Origin: Acidovorax sp. Leaf78
Lineage (GTDB): Bacteria > Pseudomonadota > Gammaproteobacteria > Burkholderiales > Burkholderiaceae_C
Assembly: GCF_001422735.1 (NCBI RefSeq)
Contig: NZ_LMLZ01000020.1
Location: forward strand, 839,272-903,271
Direction: 5' to 3'
Length of the DNA: 64,000 bases
The notes beneath the pieces are model-generated. The model made no database searches. It worked only from the letters and a program-made list of their open reading frames with translations, and was not told the DNA's origin. The position numbers and the translations under genes were made by a program. Shown here one piece after another: positions 8,007 to 16,765 of this stretch. Position 1 is the stretch's first letter, and every line of letters starts with the position of its first letter.

Positions 8007-10688
8007 ATGCCCAAATCCTCGCCCATTGCAACGGACCCTTCTGCTCGCGGCATGGTGCGCGTGCGCGGAGCCCGTGAGCACAACCTCAAGGACGTGGATG
8101 TGGACATCCCGCGCGATGCGCTCGTGGTATTCACGGGCGTGTCGGGATCGGGCAAGTCATCGCTGGCCTTTGGCACCCTGTTCGCCGAGGCGCAGCGGCG
8201 CTACCTGGAGTCCGTGGCGCCCTACGCACGCCGCCTGATCGTGCAGGCCGGCGTGCCACAGGTCGACAGCATCGAGGGCCTTCCCCCTGCGGTGGCGCTG
8301 CAGCAGCAACGGGGCACACCCAGCACGCGGTCTTCAGTGGGCAGCGTCACGGGCATATCGACCCCGCTGCGCATGCTGTACTCGCGCGCCGGCCGCTACC
8401 CTGCAGGCCAGCCCATGCTGTATGCGGAGGATTTTTCGCCCAACACGCCGCAGGGCGCCTGCCCGCATTGCCATGGCCAGGGGCGCGTGTACGAGGTGAC
8501 CGAGCAATCGATGGTGCCCGACGATTCGCTGACCATCCGCGAGCGCGCTGTGGCCGCGTGGCCCACCGCGTGGCAAGGGCAGAACCTGCGCGACATCCTG
8601 ACCACGCTGGGCCACGACGTGGACACGCCCTGGCGCGACCTGCCCAAGAAGCTGCGCCACTGGATCCTCTTCACCGACGAGCAGCCCACCGTGCCGGTGT
8701 ACGCAGGCTTCAACGTGGCCGAAGTCAAGGATGCGATCCGCCGCAAGCTCACCCCCAGCTACATGGGCACCTTCACCGGGGCGCGCCGCTACGTGATGCA
8801 CACCTTCGCCCACAGCCAGAGCGCGCTGATGAAAAAGCGGGTAGCGCAGTACATGGTGGGCACGCTGTGTCCGGTGTGCCATGGCAAGCGGCTCAAGACC
8901 GAGGCGCTGTCGGTCACTTTTGCCGGGCACGACATCGCCGCGCTGGCACAGCTGCCGCTCAAGGCGCTGGCCGACCTGCTCCGGCCCGCCGCAGAAGGCA
9001 GGCTGGGCGAAGGTGAGCCAGAACTGAGCGGCCGCGCCACCCGGGCACGCAAAAAGCGCACTACCCCTGGCGATGCGCATGCGGCGGCGCCCGACGTGCA
9101 CCGCACGCACTGGCTGTCTGAAGAAAAGGTGATGGCTGCGCAGCGCCTGGCTGCAGAGGTGCACCGGCGCGTGCTGGCGCTGATCGACCTCGGCCTGGGG
9201 TACCTGTCGCTCGACAGGTCCACGCCCACGCTGTCGCCGGGCGAGCTGCAGCGGCTGCGCTTGGCGTCGCAGCTGTCATCACACCTGTTCGGCGTGGTCT
9301 ACGTGCTGGACGAGCCCTCGGCCGGCCTGCACCCTGCGGACGGCGAGGCGCTGCTGTCGGCCTTGCAAAACCTCAAAGCCGGCGGCAACTCGCTGTTCGT
9401 GGTCGAGCACGACCTGGCCACCATGCAGCGCGCCGACTGGCTGGTGGACGTGGGCCCCGCCGCTGGCGAAGGCGGTGGCGAGGTGCTCTACAGCGGCCCG
9501 CCCGCCGGCTTGGCGAAGATCGAGCGGTCGCAAACCCGGCGCTATCTGTTTGGCGACGGCCATGCCGGTGTTGGCGGTGGTGCTGCCCCGGTGCACGCGC
9601 CGCGCCAGGCCCAGGACTGGCTGCAGCTTGAAGGCATCACGCGCAACAACCTGCAGGACCTGGATGTGGCTTTCCCCCTGCAGTGCATGACGGCGGTGAC
9701 CGGTGTTTCCGGCTGCGGAAAATCCAGCCTGGTCAGCCAGGCCCTGCTGGAGCTGGTGTCGGCGCACCTGGGCCGCCCGGTGGTGGCAGACCCAGAGGAC
9801 GATGCAGCCGACGCATCGGCTGCAGACGGCGCAGCCTTTGGCTCCATCCCGCTGGTAACAGCCGCTGCCACGGTGGGCCGCCTGATCGCTGGCAGCGAAG
9901 GCATCAAACGCCTAGTGCAGGTGGACCAGAAACCCATCGGGCGCACGCCGCGCTCCAACCTGGCCACCTACACCGGCCTGTTCGACACCGTGCGCAAACT
10001 CTTCGCCGCCACACCCGCTGCGCGCAAGCGGCGCTACGACGCGGGGCGGTTTTCATTCAACGTGGCCAAGGGGCGCTGCGAGACCTGCGAGGGCGAAGGC
10101 TTCGTGAGCGTGGAGCTGCTCTTCATGCCCAGCGTGTATGCACCATGCCCCGCATGCCATGGCGCCCGGTACAACGCCGCCACGCTGGAGATTGTGTGGA
10201 ACGGCCTGTCCATCGCCGATGTGTTGGGCCTCACGGTCGATGCGGCGTGCGACGTCTTTGCCAACGAGCCGCAAGTGCTGCGCCCGCTGGCCGTGCTGCG
10301 CGACATCGGCCTCGGCTACCTGCGCCTGGGCCAGCCCGCCACGGAGCTCAGCGGTGGCGAGGCGCAACGCATCAAGCTGGCCACGGAGCTGCAGCGCCAG
10401 CAGCAGCGCGGCGGAACGCTGTACGTGCTCGATGAGCCCACCACCGGGCTGCACCCGGCCGACGTGGACCGCCTGCTCGCGCAGCTCGATGGCCTGGTTG
10501 AAGCGGGCAACACGGTCGTCCTGGTAGAGCATGAGATGCGCGTGGTGGCCGCCTGCGACTGGGTGATCGACCTGGGCCCCGGTGCGGGTGATGAGGGCGG
10601 GCGCATCGTGGCGCAGGGCACTCCCCAGGCCGTGGCATCCAGCCATGGCAGTCGCACGGCTCCGTATCTTTCCAAGGCCTTGGTTTGA
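8007..10688 (+). CDS. UvrA-like ABC ATPase lacking the UvrB-binding domain (class II UvrA)
   Basis: This 893-residue cytoplasmic protein has two fused ABC ATPase halves. Walker A motifs are GVSGSGKSSLAF and GVSGCGKSSLVS. Signature motifs are LSPGELQRLRLAS and LSGGEAQRIKLAT, each followed by a Walker B VLDEP. Zinc cysteines CPHCHGQG, CPVCHGKR, CETCEGEG and CPACHGAR are present. In canonical UvrA about 115 residues that bind UvrB lie between the LRMLYSRAG-like strand and the first zinc module; here only about 20 residues separate them. That matches class II UvrA (UvrA2 of Deinococcus, and resistance-associated relatives), linked to DNA-damage or drug tolerance rather than standard excision repair. 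A second, canonical uvrA would be expected elsewhere. ATG 8007 is preferred over an in-frame start at 7959. Confidence 0.88.
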   Translation: MPKSSPIATDPSARGMVRVRGAREHNLKDVDVDIPRDALVVFTGVSGSGKSSLAFGTLFAEAQRRYLESVAPYARRLIVQAGVPQVDSIEGLPPAVALQQQRGTPSTRSSVGSVTGISTPLRMLYSRAGRYPAGQPMLYAEDFSPNTPQGACPHCHGQGRVYEVTEQSMVPDDSLTIRERAVAAWPTAWQGQNLRDILTTLGHDVDTPWRDLPKKLRHWILFTDEQPTVPVYAGFNVAEVKDAIRRKLTPSYMGTFTGARRYVMHTFAHSQSALMKKRVAQYMVGTLCPVCHGKRLKTEALSVTFAGHDIAALAQLPLKALADLLRPAAEGRLGEGEPELSGRATRARKKRTTPGDAHAAAPDVHRTHWLSEEKVMAAQRLAAEVHRRVLALIDLGLGYLSLDRSTPTLSPGELQRLRLASQLSSHLFGVVYVLDEPSAGLHPADGEALLSALQNLKAGGNSLFVVEHDLATMQRADWLVDVGPAAGEGGGEVLYSGPPAGLAKIERSQTRRYLFGDGHAGVGGGAAPVHAPRQAQDWLQLEGITRNNLQDLDVAFPLQCMTAVTGVSGCGKSSLVSQALLELVSAHLGRPVVADPEDDAADASAADGAAFGSIPLVTAAATVGRLIAGSEGIKRLVQVDQKPIGRTPRSNLATYTGLFDTVRKLFAATPAARKRRYDAGRFSFNVAKGRCETCEGEGFVSVELLFMPSVYAPCPACHGARYNAATLEIVWNGLSIADVLGLTVDAACDVFANEPQVLRPLAVLRDIGLGYLRLGQPATELSGGEAQRIKLATELQRQQQRGGTLYVLDEPTTGLHPADVDRLLAQLDGLVEAGNTVVLVEHEMRVVAACDWVIDLGPGAGDEGGRIVAQGTPQAVASSHGSRTAPYLSKALV

Positions 10689-10775
10689 TACCTCGCAAGT
10701 GGCACTGAAAGGTTGCACGTGGTCAGGTGCCGGCCCCAAGTTAACGCATCGTCCAGCGGCAGCAACGGCCGCGGC

Positions 10776-10836
10776 ACAAAAACAAAGAGCCTGTCACGTC
10801 ATTCCCATTTTCAAGCGGGTATGCATGGCAGGCTCT
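10776..10836 (-). terminator. Rho-independent terminator of tRNA-Gly
   Basis: Arms at 10786-10796 and 10826-10836 form an 11-bp stem (AGAGCCTGTCA with TGGCAGGCTCT, one G-U pair) around a 29-base loop. Read on the minus strand, the stem is followed by a T-rich run (TTTGTTTTTGTG). It lies about 50 bases beyond the tRNA 3' end. Confidence 0.7.
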
Positions 10837-10883
10837 GGGCGAATCGCTGACGATACAGTCGCCAGCGATCAGGGCGAGAAATC

Positions 10884-10957
10884 TGGAGCGGGTGAAGGGA
10901 ATCGAACCCTCGTATGAAGCTTGGGAAGCTGCCGTTCTACCATTGAACTACACCCGC
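10884..10957 (-). tRNA. tRNA-Gly (anticodon CCC)
   Basis: A 74-base tRNA including an encoded CCA end. The acceptor GCGGGTG pairs with CACCCGC. The D arm contains GTTCAATGGTAGAAC, the anticodon loop is TTCCCAA (CCC at positions 34-36), and the T arm is GAGGGTTCGATTCCCTT. The second pair of the anticodon stem is a C-U mismatch (GCAGC against GCTTC). It closely matches bacterial glyU-type tRNAs that read GGG codons. The gene stands alone, antisense to its neighbours, with its own terminator. Confidence 0.95.
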
Positions 10958-11134
10958 GAAGGCTGCAATTATAGGCAGCATCTGCCGGGGTCCAGAACCC
11001 CCGTCCACCCAAGCGCGCAAAACGCATATTCATAGCCGATCTTGTTGGTTGGGCAGATGGGCTGTGCGCCCTAAATTCCTTTCACCTGCTGCACACCGGC
11101 GCAGGTTCTCTTCACAGACTTGGAAAGGACGCCC

Positions 11135-12100
11135 ATGACAGCCCCACGCAACCCTTCAACACGTTCCACCTGGAGCGCCTGGCTTCGCACCTGTGTGGCG
11201 GGCAGCATGGTGGTATGGGGCGGGGCTGTGCTGGCTGCCACGCCCATCCCGGCCGGACCTCTGGTCAGCACCGAATGGCTGGCGCAGAACCTGGACAACC
11301 AGCAGGTGCGGATTGTCGAGGTGAGCGTGAACCCGGGCCTGTACGAGCGCGGCCATGTGCCCGGCGCCGTCAACTTCTCGTGGCACCAGGACCTGAACGA
11401 TCGCGTGCGCCGCGACATCGTGAGCAAGGAGGGCTTTGAAGCCCTGTTGTCCAAGGCTGGGGTGTCGCCCGATACCACCGTGGTGCTGTACGGCGACACC
11501 AACAACTGGTTTGCCGCCTGGGGCGCGTGGGTGTTCGACATCTACGGCGTGAAGAACGTCAAGCTGCTCGACGGTGGCCGCAAGAAGTGGGAGGCCGAGA
11601 ACCAGCCGCTCAATAACCGCGTGCCCGAGTTCGCCGCCACCAGCTACAAGGTCGGCGCAACCAACACCCAGCTGCGCGCCCGTTTGTCGGACGCACTGGC
11701 CGCTGCCGAGGGCAAGACCAACGCGAAGCTGGTGGACATCCGCTCGGCCGATGAATACAGCGGCAAGATCTTTGCACCGGCCGGCGTGCCCGAGCTGAGC
11801 ATCCGCGCCGGCCACATCCCGGGCGCGGCCAATGTGCCCTGGGGCCAGGCGGTGAAGGAAGACGGCACCTTCAAGTCTGCCGACGAGCTCAAGAAGATCT
11901 ACGCCAACGCGGGCGTGGACGGCAGCCGGCCCATCATCACCTACTGCCGCATCGGCGAGCGCTCCAGCCACACCTGGTTCGCGCTGTCCAAGATCCTGGG
12001 CTACAACGTGAAGAACTACGACGGCTCCTGGACGGAATACGGCAACTCGGTGGGTGTGCCCATCAACAACCCGGCAGGCACCGTGTGGGCGGCCAAGTGA
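11135..12100 (+). CDS. Exported sulfurtransferase with two rhodanese domains
   Basis: This 321-residue protein has an N-terminal Sec signal peptide ending near GGAVLAA, so it is probably periplasmic. The first rhodanese domain (about 45-165) is catalytically dead: its loop position reads YGDTNNW without Cys. The second (about 185-310) carries the active loop CRIGERSS with C271, the CRxGx[R/T] pattern of thiosulfate sulfurtransferases. The reaction would be transfer of sulfane sulfur from thiosulfate to an acceptor such as cyanide or a thiol. ATG 11135 follows GGAAAGGA; an in-frame TTG at 11120 is unlikely. A strong terminator follows, then a YeeE/YedE permease gene, suggesting linked extracytoplasmic sulfur handling. 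Confidence 0.88.
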   Translation: MTAPRNPSTRSTWSAWLRTCVAGSMVVWGGAVLAATPIPAGPLVSTEWLAQNLDNQQVRIVEVSVNPGLYERGHVPGAVNFSWHQDLNDRVRRDIVSKEGFEALLSKAGVSPDTTVVLYGDTNNWFAAWGAWVFDIYGVKNVKLLDGGRKKWEAENQPLNNRVPEFAATSYKVGATNTQLRARLSDALAAAEGKTNAKLVDIRSADEYSGKIFAPAGVPELSIRAGHIPGAANVPWGQAVKEDGTFKSADELKKIYANAGVDGSRPIITYCRIGERSSHTWFALSKILGYNVKNYDGSWTEYGNSVGVPINNPAGTVWAAK

Positions 12101-12181
12101 ATTGGAGAGAGTGAAGCGACGATCGAGAGACAGCGAAAGTCTGCGACCAGTCCACGGCTTTTGGTAGGGGGTCTCTTTTAC

Positions 12182-12207
12182 AGCCCGCTTCGTGCGGGCT
12201 TTTTTTT
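12182..12207 (+). terminator. Rho-independent terminator after sulfurtransferase gene
   Basis: Perfect 7-bp stem AGCCCGC / GCGGGCT with a 5-base loop (TTCGT), followed by seven T residues. It lies about 80 bases after the stop codon. Confidence 0.92.
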
Positions 12208-12283
12208 GTGTGTACCTGGGACCTGCGGCTGTCCGGCTCCATTCACATCGTCTCACCGGCCCCATTGATCCATCCACTGACCT

Positions 12284-13495
12284 ATGCGCTCTTCATTCCG
12301 ATTTCCCCCGGCCACGGCGTGGCTGGCCTTGACCCTGCTGGCCGCCCTGGTCGCCGGCGCCCAGTGGCTGCAAGGCCAGGCGGGCGGACGCACCCTGGTA
12401 TTTGCGCTGGCCTGCGGTGCGGTGCTGGGCATCGTGCTGCAGCGATCACGCTTTTGCTTTTACTGCCACGCGCGCGACTGGTTCGAGGACCGCAACCCGC
12501 GGGGGCTGCTTGCCATCGTGCTGGCGCTGGCCGTGGGCGTGGTGGGCTACACCGTGGTGCTGGGCAGCTGGCTGCCCGTGCCGCAGCCCGGCAAGCTGCC
12601 GCCGGACATGCACATCGGCCCGGTGAGCTGGGTGCTGGTGGCGGCGGGGCTGTCGTTCGGCGCGGGCATGGTGGTGTCGGGTTCGTGCATCAGTGCGCAC
12701 TGGTACCGGCTGGCCGAGGGTTCTGTGGTGTCGCCCTTTGCGCTGGTGGGGTCGGGGCTCGGATTCATCCTCGGCTTCAAGACCTGGAACGGCCTGTACA
12801 GCGCCAGCGTGGCCGATGCGCCGGTGGTGTGGCTGCCGGCGCACCTGGGGTACGGCGGCGCCCTGCTGGTGCAACTGGGCGTGCTCGCGCTGGTGGCTGC
12901 GTGGCTATGGCGCGGCTTTGCGCGTGAGGCTGGCGGGCCGCGTGCGGGCGGCGTCCCTCCGTTGCGCGAGGTGTGGCGCAGTCTCTGGACGGGGCGCTGG
13001 CACTACTGGGTGGGCGGGCTTGCCGTGGGTCTGATCGGTGCGTTCGCCATCGTGCGCATGCGGCCCCTGGGCGTGACGGCCACGCTGGGCGGTGCGGCAC
13101 GGCAATGGGCGCAAGGGCAGGGGTGGATACCGGCCCGGCTGGACGGGCTCGACGGCTTTGCGGGCTGTGCCACGCTGCCGCCGTCCAACTGGCTCACGCC
13201 CAATGCACTGCTGCTGGCGGGGCTGGTGGCCGGGGCCTTCGTGGCGGCGCTGGCCAGCCGCCAGTTCGCGCCGCGCTGGCCCACCTGGCGCGATGCGGCG
13301 CGGGGCCTGTCGGGCGGAGTGCTGCTGGGGTGGGGTGCGATGACGGGGCTGGGCTGCACCATCGGCACCTTGCTGTCGGGCGGCATGGCGGGGGCGCTGT
13401 CGGGCTGGGTGTTTGGCGCTGCGGTGTTCTTTGCGGTGTGGGCGGGGCTGTGGGGCCGGCGCGTGGTCCGGCAGCGGGGCTTTGGCGCGCGTTGA
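12284..13495 (+). CDS. YeeE/YedE family sulfur (thiosulfate) transporter
   Basis: A polytopic membrane protein of 403 residues with about ten hydrophobic segments. It has the family's conserved cysteine/glycine motifs: SRFCFYCHARDW near residue 60, VSGSCISAHWYRLAEG near 130, and GLGCTIGTLLSGGMAGALSG near 350. In characterised TsuA proteins such inward-lining cysteines pass thiosulfate across the inner membrane. The gene sits about 180 bases after the exported rhodanese gene, behind its terminator, so the two are probably separate transcripts in one function. Thiosulfate as the substrate is inferred from the family and neighbour. Confidence 0.85.
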   Translation: MRSSFRFPPATAWLALTLLAALVAGAQWLQGQAGGRTLVFALACGAVLGIVLQRSRFCFYCHARDWFEDRNPRGLLAIVLALAVGVVGYTVVLGSWLPVPQPGKLPPDMHIGPVSWVLVAAGLSFGAGMVVSGSCISAHWYRLAEGSVVSPFALVGSGLGFILGFKTWNGLYSASVADAPVVWLPAHLGYGGALLVQLGVLALVAAWLWRGFAREAGGPRAGGVPPLREVWRSLWTGRWHYWVGGLAVGLIGAFAIVRMRPLGVTATLGGAARQWAQGQGWIPARLDGLDGFAGCATLPPSNWLTPNALLLAGLVAGAFVAALASRQFAPRWPTWRDAARGLSGGVLLGWGAMTGLGCTIGTLLSGGMAGALSGWVFGAAVFFAVWAGLWGRRVVRQRGFGAR

Positions 13496-13661
13496 GCCTG
13501 TTCGCCCAGGGCCTCCCGGGGCCTTAGTCCATGGCCTTCCTAGGGCCATTGCGGCCTGCGGTCCCGTGCGCGGTCACGGCGTTGGCTGACGCGCGAATAC
13601 CGGTCACTGCGGCACGATGCCTGCTCGGCCCCGCGTGAGGGCCCACCGCGAGAGGGCATGA

Positions 13662-14807
13662 ATGGCTTCGAAGGACACTGACGGCAAGGAACCCCGCACC
13701 GGCAAGGGGAGCGAAAAACAGGACGACAAGGACTCCAAGGCCCAGCGCGAGCTGGGCATCCTCGGCCTGCACGGCGACATGAGGCTGGCGTCCGTCATCA
13801 TCAACGGCTACAGCCTCGAGCTGCGCGACCGCGAGAGCGACGGCTTCGTGGGCGACGTGGCCAGCGGTACCGCGTTTCGCCACATGCTCGATGCCTGGCG
13901 AAAGCTCGTCACCTCCATGTCAGGCAAGGACCCCTTCGGCAGCAAGGCCACGCGCGACTTCTCCAAGAAACAGCTGGACAAGCTGGCCGACAAGAACGAC
14001 GACGCGGCGCACGCCCTGGAGCAGGCCGCCGAAGACTATGCACTGCAGCTGGCCGGCGTGGTGCAGCGCTTCATGAAGCAGCCCACCTGGCGCGATGTGG
14101 AGCGCGTCATCCTGGGCGGAGGCTTTCACCAGAGCGAGTTCGGCAGCCGCGCCATCGGCCGGGTGCGCGACATCCTCAAGGCCGACAAGACCCCGGTGGA
14201 ACTGCATACGCTGCACCACCACGCCGACGAGGGCGGCCTGATCGGCTGGGTGCACCTGGCGCCACCGGCGCTGCTGCAAAGCTACGACGCGATCCTGGCG
14301 GTGGACATCGGTGGCACCAACGTGCGCTGCGGCATCGTGCAGACCCACCTGCACCGCGCGCCCGACATGTCGCTGGCCGAGGTGGTGCGCCGCGAAAAAT
14401 GGACGCACAAGGACGACAGCCCGCGGCGCGATGAACTGGTCGAAGGCATCGCCGAGCGGCTGGAAGACCTGATCGCCCATGCCGAGAAAAAGAAGATCGC
14501 GCTCGCACCCTACATCGGCGTGGCCTGCCCCGGCCTGATCGTGGAAGACGGCTCCATCGCCGGGGGCACGCAGAACCTGCCCGGCAACTGGGAGAGCACC
14601 CGCTTTCACCTGCCGCGCGACCTGTGCGAACGCCTGCCCACCATCGGCCACGGCCGCACCCAGGTGTGCCTGCACAACGATGCGGTGGTGCAGGGCCTGT
14701 CGCAGCTGCCCTTCACGCAGGACGTGAGGCGCTGGGCGGTGCTGACCGTGGGCACGGGGCTGGGCAATGCGAGCTACACCAACCGGTCGCCGGTCGCTGA
14801 CAAGTGA
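13662..14807 (+). CDS. ROK-like (ASKHA) sugar kinase-type protein with circularly permuted motif order
   Basis: A 381-residue protein carrying ROK-kinase motifs in an unusual order. The family's C-terminal half comes first: SGTAF (68-72), a helical region with LEQAAEDYALQLAG, VILGGGF (149-155), and PVEL...HHADEGGLIG (178-195). The family's N-terminal half follows: VDIGGTNVRCG (214-224, phosphate loop), GVACPG (286-291), NLPGNW (305-310, sugar site), HNDA (338-341, with the probable catalytic Asp), and TVGTGLGNASYTNR (362-375), just before the stop. The zinc motif CxCGxxGC of typical ROK proteins is absent. A lysine/aspartate-rich N-terminus (about 1-30) looks disordered. Start ATG 13662 follows AGAGGG. 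Whether it still phosphorylates a hexose cannot be told. Convergent with the dehydrogenase gene. Confidence 0.7.
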   Translation: MASKDTDGKEPRTGKGSEKQDDKDSKAQRELGILGLHGDMRLASVIINGYSLELRDRESDGFVGDVASGTAFRHMLDAWRKLVTSMSGKDPFGSKATRDFSKKQLDKLADKNDDAAHALEQAAEDYALQLAGVVQRFMKQPTWRDVERVILGGGFHQSEFGSRAIGRVRDILKADKTPVELHTLHHHADEGGLIGWVHLAPPALLQSYDAILAVDIGGTNVRCGIVQTHLHRAPDMSLAEVVRREKWTHKDDSPRRDELVEGIAERLEDLIAHAEKKKIALAPYIGVACPGLIVEDGSIAGGTQNLPGNWESTRFHLPRDLCERLPTIGHGRTQVCLHNDAVVQGLSQLPFTQDVRRWAVLTVGTGLGNASYTNRSPVADK

Positions 14808-14814
14808 GAATTTG

Positions 14815-14872
14815 AATAAAAAGTGCCGCTCGCGCTGGATGCGCAAGCGGCAGCAGCTATCGAAATGATAGT
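14815..14872 (+). repeat. R1 interspersed hairpin repeat, copy A
   Basis: AAAAAG lead, then a stem formed by TGCCGCTCGCGC and GCGCAAGCGGCA around TGGAT, then a second hairpin CTATC-GAAAT-GATAG. It sits between convergent genes, 8 bases after the ROK-like stop codon. Confidence 0.75.
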
Positions 14873-14916
14873 GCGCGGCGCAAGGCCCGCCGCTACTGCA
14901 GCCAGCGCAGCCGGTA

Positions 14917-16407
14917 TTACTGCTGGATGTCCCCCAGGCACAGGTACTTGATCTCCACGTAGTCGTCCATGCCGTGGTGCGAGCCCTCGCGGCCCAGGCC
15001 TGACTGCTTGACGCCGCCGAACGGCACGTGCTCGGTGGCCAGCAGGCCCACGTTGACGCCCACCATGCCGTATTCCAGCGCTTCGCCCACGCGGAAGATG
15101 CGGCTCACGTCGCGGCTGTAGAAGTAGCTGGCCAGGCCGAACTCGGTGTTGTTGGCGGCGTCGATGGCTTCCTGCTCGGTCTTGAACTTGAAGACCGGCG
15201 CGAACGGGCCGAAGGTCTCTTCGCGTGCACACAGCATGTCGGGGGTGGCGTCGGCCACCACGGTGGGTTCGAAGAACTGGCCCGAACCCAGGCTTTGCAG
15301 GCGCTGGCCGCCGGCCACCACCTTGCCGCCCTTGGCGAGCGCATCGTCAACGTGGCGCTGCACTTTCACGAGCGCGGCTTCCTCGATCAGCGGGCCCTGG
15401 TTCACTCCGGCTTCGAAACCGTTGCCCACCTTGGCGGTTTTGACCTTGGCCGCGAACTTGGTCACGAACTCGTCGTACACGCCTTCCTGCACATAGAAGC
15501 GGTTGGTGCACACGCAGGTCTGGCCGGCGTTGCGGTACTTGCTGGCAAAGGCGCCTTCCACCGCGCTGTCGATGTCGGCGTCGTCGAACACGATGAAGGG
15601 CGCGTTGCCGCCCAGCTCCAGCGACATCTTCTTGACCGTGGGGGCCGACTGCGCCATCAGGATGCGGCCCACCTCGGTGCTGCCGGTGAAGCTGATGTGG
15701 CGTACCACGTCGCTCGCGCACAGCACCTTGCCGATGGCAATCGAGTTGTCGCTGTCGGCGGGCAGGATGTTGAACACGCCCGGCGGAATGCCCGCGCGGA
15801 TGGCCAGCTCGGCCGCGGCCAGGGCGGTGAGCGGCGTGAGCTCGGCCGGCTTGATGACCACGGGGCAGCCTGCGGCCAGCGCGGGCGCGACCTTGCGGGT
15901 GATCATGGCCAGCGGGAAGTTCCAGGGCGTGATCGCGGCGCACACGCCGATGGGCTGCTTGAGCACCATCAGGCGGCGGGTGTTGTCGAACTGTGGCAGG
16001 ATCTCGCCGTTCACGCGCTTGGCCTCTTCGGCAAACCATTCCACAAAGCTCGCGCCGTAGGCGACCTCGCCCTTGGCCTCGGCCAGCGGCTTGCCTTGCT
16101 CGGCGGTCATGAGGCGGCCCAGGTCGTCCTGGTTCGCCATGAGCAGGTCGAACCACTTGCGCAGGATGATGCTGCGCTCCTTGGCGGTCTTGCGCTTCCA
16201 GAGGCCCCAGGCCTTGTTGGCGGCGGCAATGGCCGCCTCGGCGTCGGCCGGGCCCAGGTTGGCCACGTCGGCGAGCTTCAGGCCCGTGGCCGGGTCGTTC
16301 ACGTCGAAGCGGCTGCTGCCCGCCACCCATTGGCCGTCGATGAGGCCGTCGGTCTTGAGCAGGCTGGGGTCGTTGAGCTGGGCGAGGGGGGATGTCTTCA
16401 TGTCCAT
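14917..16407 (-). CDS. NAD(P)-dependent semialdehyde dehydrogenase, probably 2,5-dioxovalerate (alpha-ketoglutarate semialdehyde) dehydrogenase
   Basis: A 496-residue aldehyde dehydrogenase of the GabD/SSADH group. It has the NAD-binding ITPWNFPLAMITRK segment, FTGSTEVGR, the general-base LELGGNAP, and the nucleophile in AGQTCVCTN (C298, with C300 next but one). The C-terminal GREGSHHGMDDYVEIKY is typical of succinate-semialdehyde type enzymes. From sequence alone succinate semialdehyde is possible. Its place beside the hydroxyproline genes makes oxidation of alpha-ketoglutarate semialdehyde to 2-oxoglutarate, the last step of that pathway, more likely. ATG 16407 is used; an internal ATG at 16401 is equally good. 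It is separated from the regulator gene by 358 bases, so it may have its own promoter. Confidence 0.88.
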   Translation of the reverse strand: MDMKTSPLAQLNDPSLLKTDGLIDGQWVAGSSRFDVNDPATGLKLADVANLGPADAEAAIAAANKAWGLWKRKTAKERSIILRKWFDLLMANQDDLGRLMTAEQGKPLAEAKGEVAYGASFVEWFAEEAKRVNGEILPQFDNTRRLMVLKQPIGVCAAITPWNFPLAMITRKVAPALAAGCPVVIKPAELTPLTALAAAELAIRAGIPPGVFNILPADSDNSIAIGKVLCASDVVRHISFTGSTEVGRILMAQSAPTVKKMSLELGGNAPFIVFDDADIDSAVEGAFASKYRNAGQTCVCTNRFYVQEGVYDEFVTKFAAKVKTAKVGNGFEAGVNQGPLIEEAALVKVQRHVDDALAKGGKVVAGGQRLQSLGSGQFFEPTVVADATPDMLCAREETFGPFAPVFKFKTEQEAIDAANNTEFGLASYFYSRDVSRIFRVGEALEYGMVGVNVGLLATEHVPFGGVKQSGLGREGSHHGMDDYVEIKYLCLGDIQQ

Positions 16408-16765
16408 GGGAATGCTTCCGGATAGGCGAAGGATTGGGGCACAGAGTGCGCGGACTACGGGTGTCGTAGGTGGCGGCCAGAGCCTCTGCTGCGTGGGTAA
16501 AGGCTAGCACGGAGCGACGTCGCGGTTGTCACCCATGCGGCACTGGCATGAGCGACTGGGCCGGTGAGGACGGCTGGAACGGTGGGGGCGGATATACCTG
16601 CCTACTGCTGGTGCGGCCGCGCCAGCCGCAGCGAGGACAGATGAGGTGGCGGTGCCGCCAACTGGGCTGCAGCGCTTGTTGGTTAAGCGTAAGATGCTAT
16701 GAAAAAAGTAGTAAAGACGTACCAGGCACAGTAGACTTGTCATCCGCCTGCCCGCAATGCAAGCT
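16408..16765. other. Intergenic region, 358 bases
   Basis: No gene is supported here. It must hold the promoter of the minus-strand dehydrogenase gene, but no clear -10/-35 pair stands out. It contains a degenerate R1 repeat (16671-16712). Local AT content is higher than in the flanking genes. Confidence 0.6.
16671..16712 (+). repeat. R1 interspersed hairpin repeat, copy F (degenerate)
   Basis: GCGCTT-GTTGG-TTAAGCGT forms the first hairpin and GATGCTATGAAAAAAGTAG a weak second one. It matches the order of copy C (GCGCTT..AAGCGC..GCTAT) but has diverged. Confidence 0.5.

Noticed and set aside
10316-10777. Minus-strand frame at the 3' end of the uvrA-like gene
   Set aside because: Overlaps the conserved second ATPase half; no homologous family recognised.
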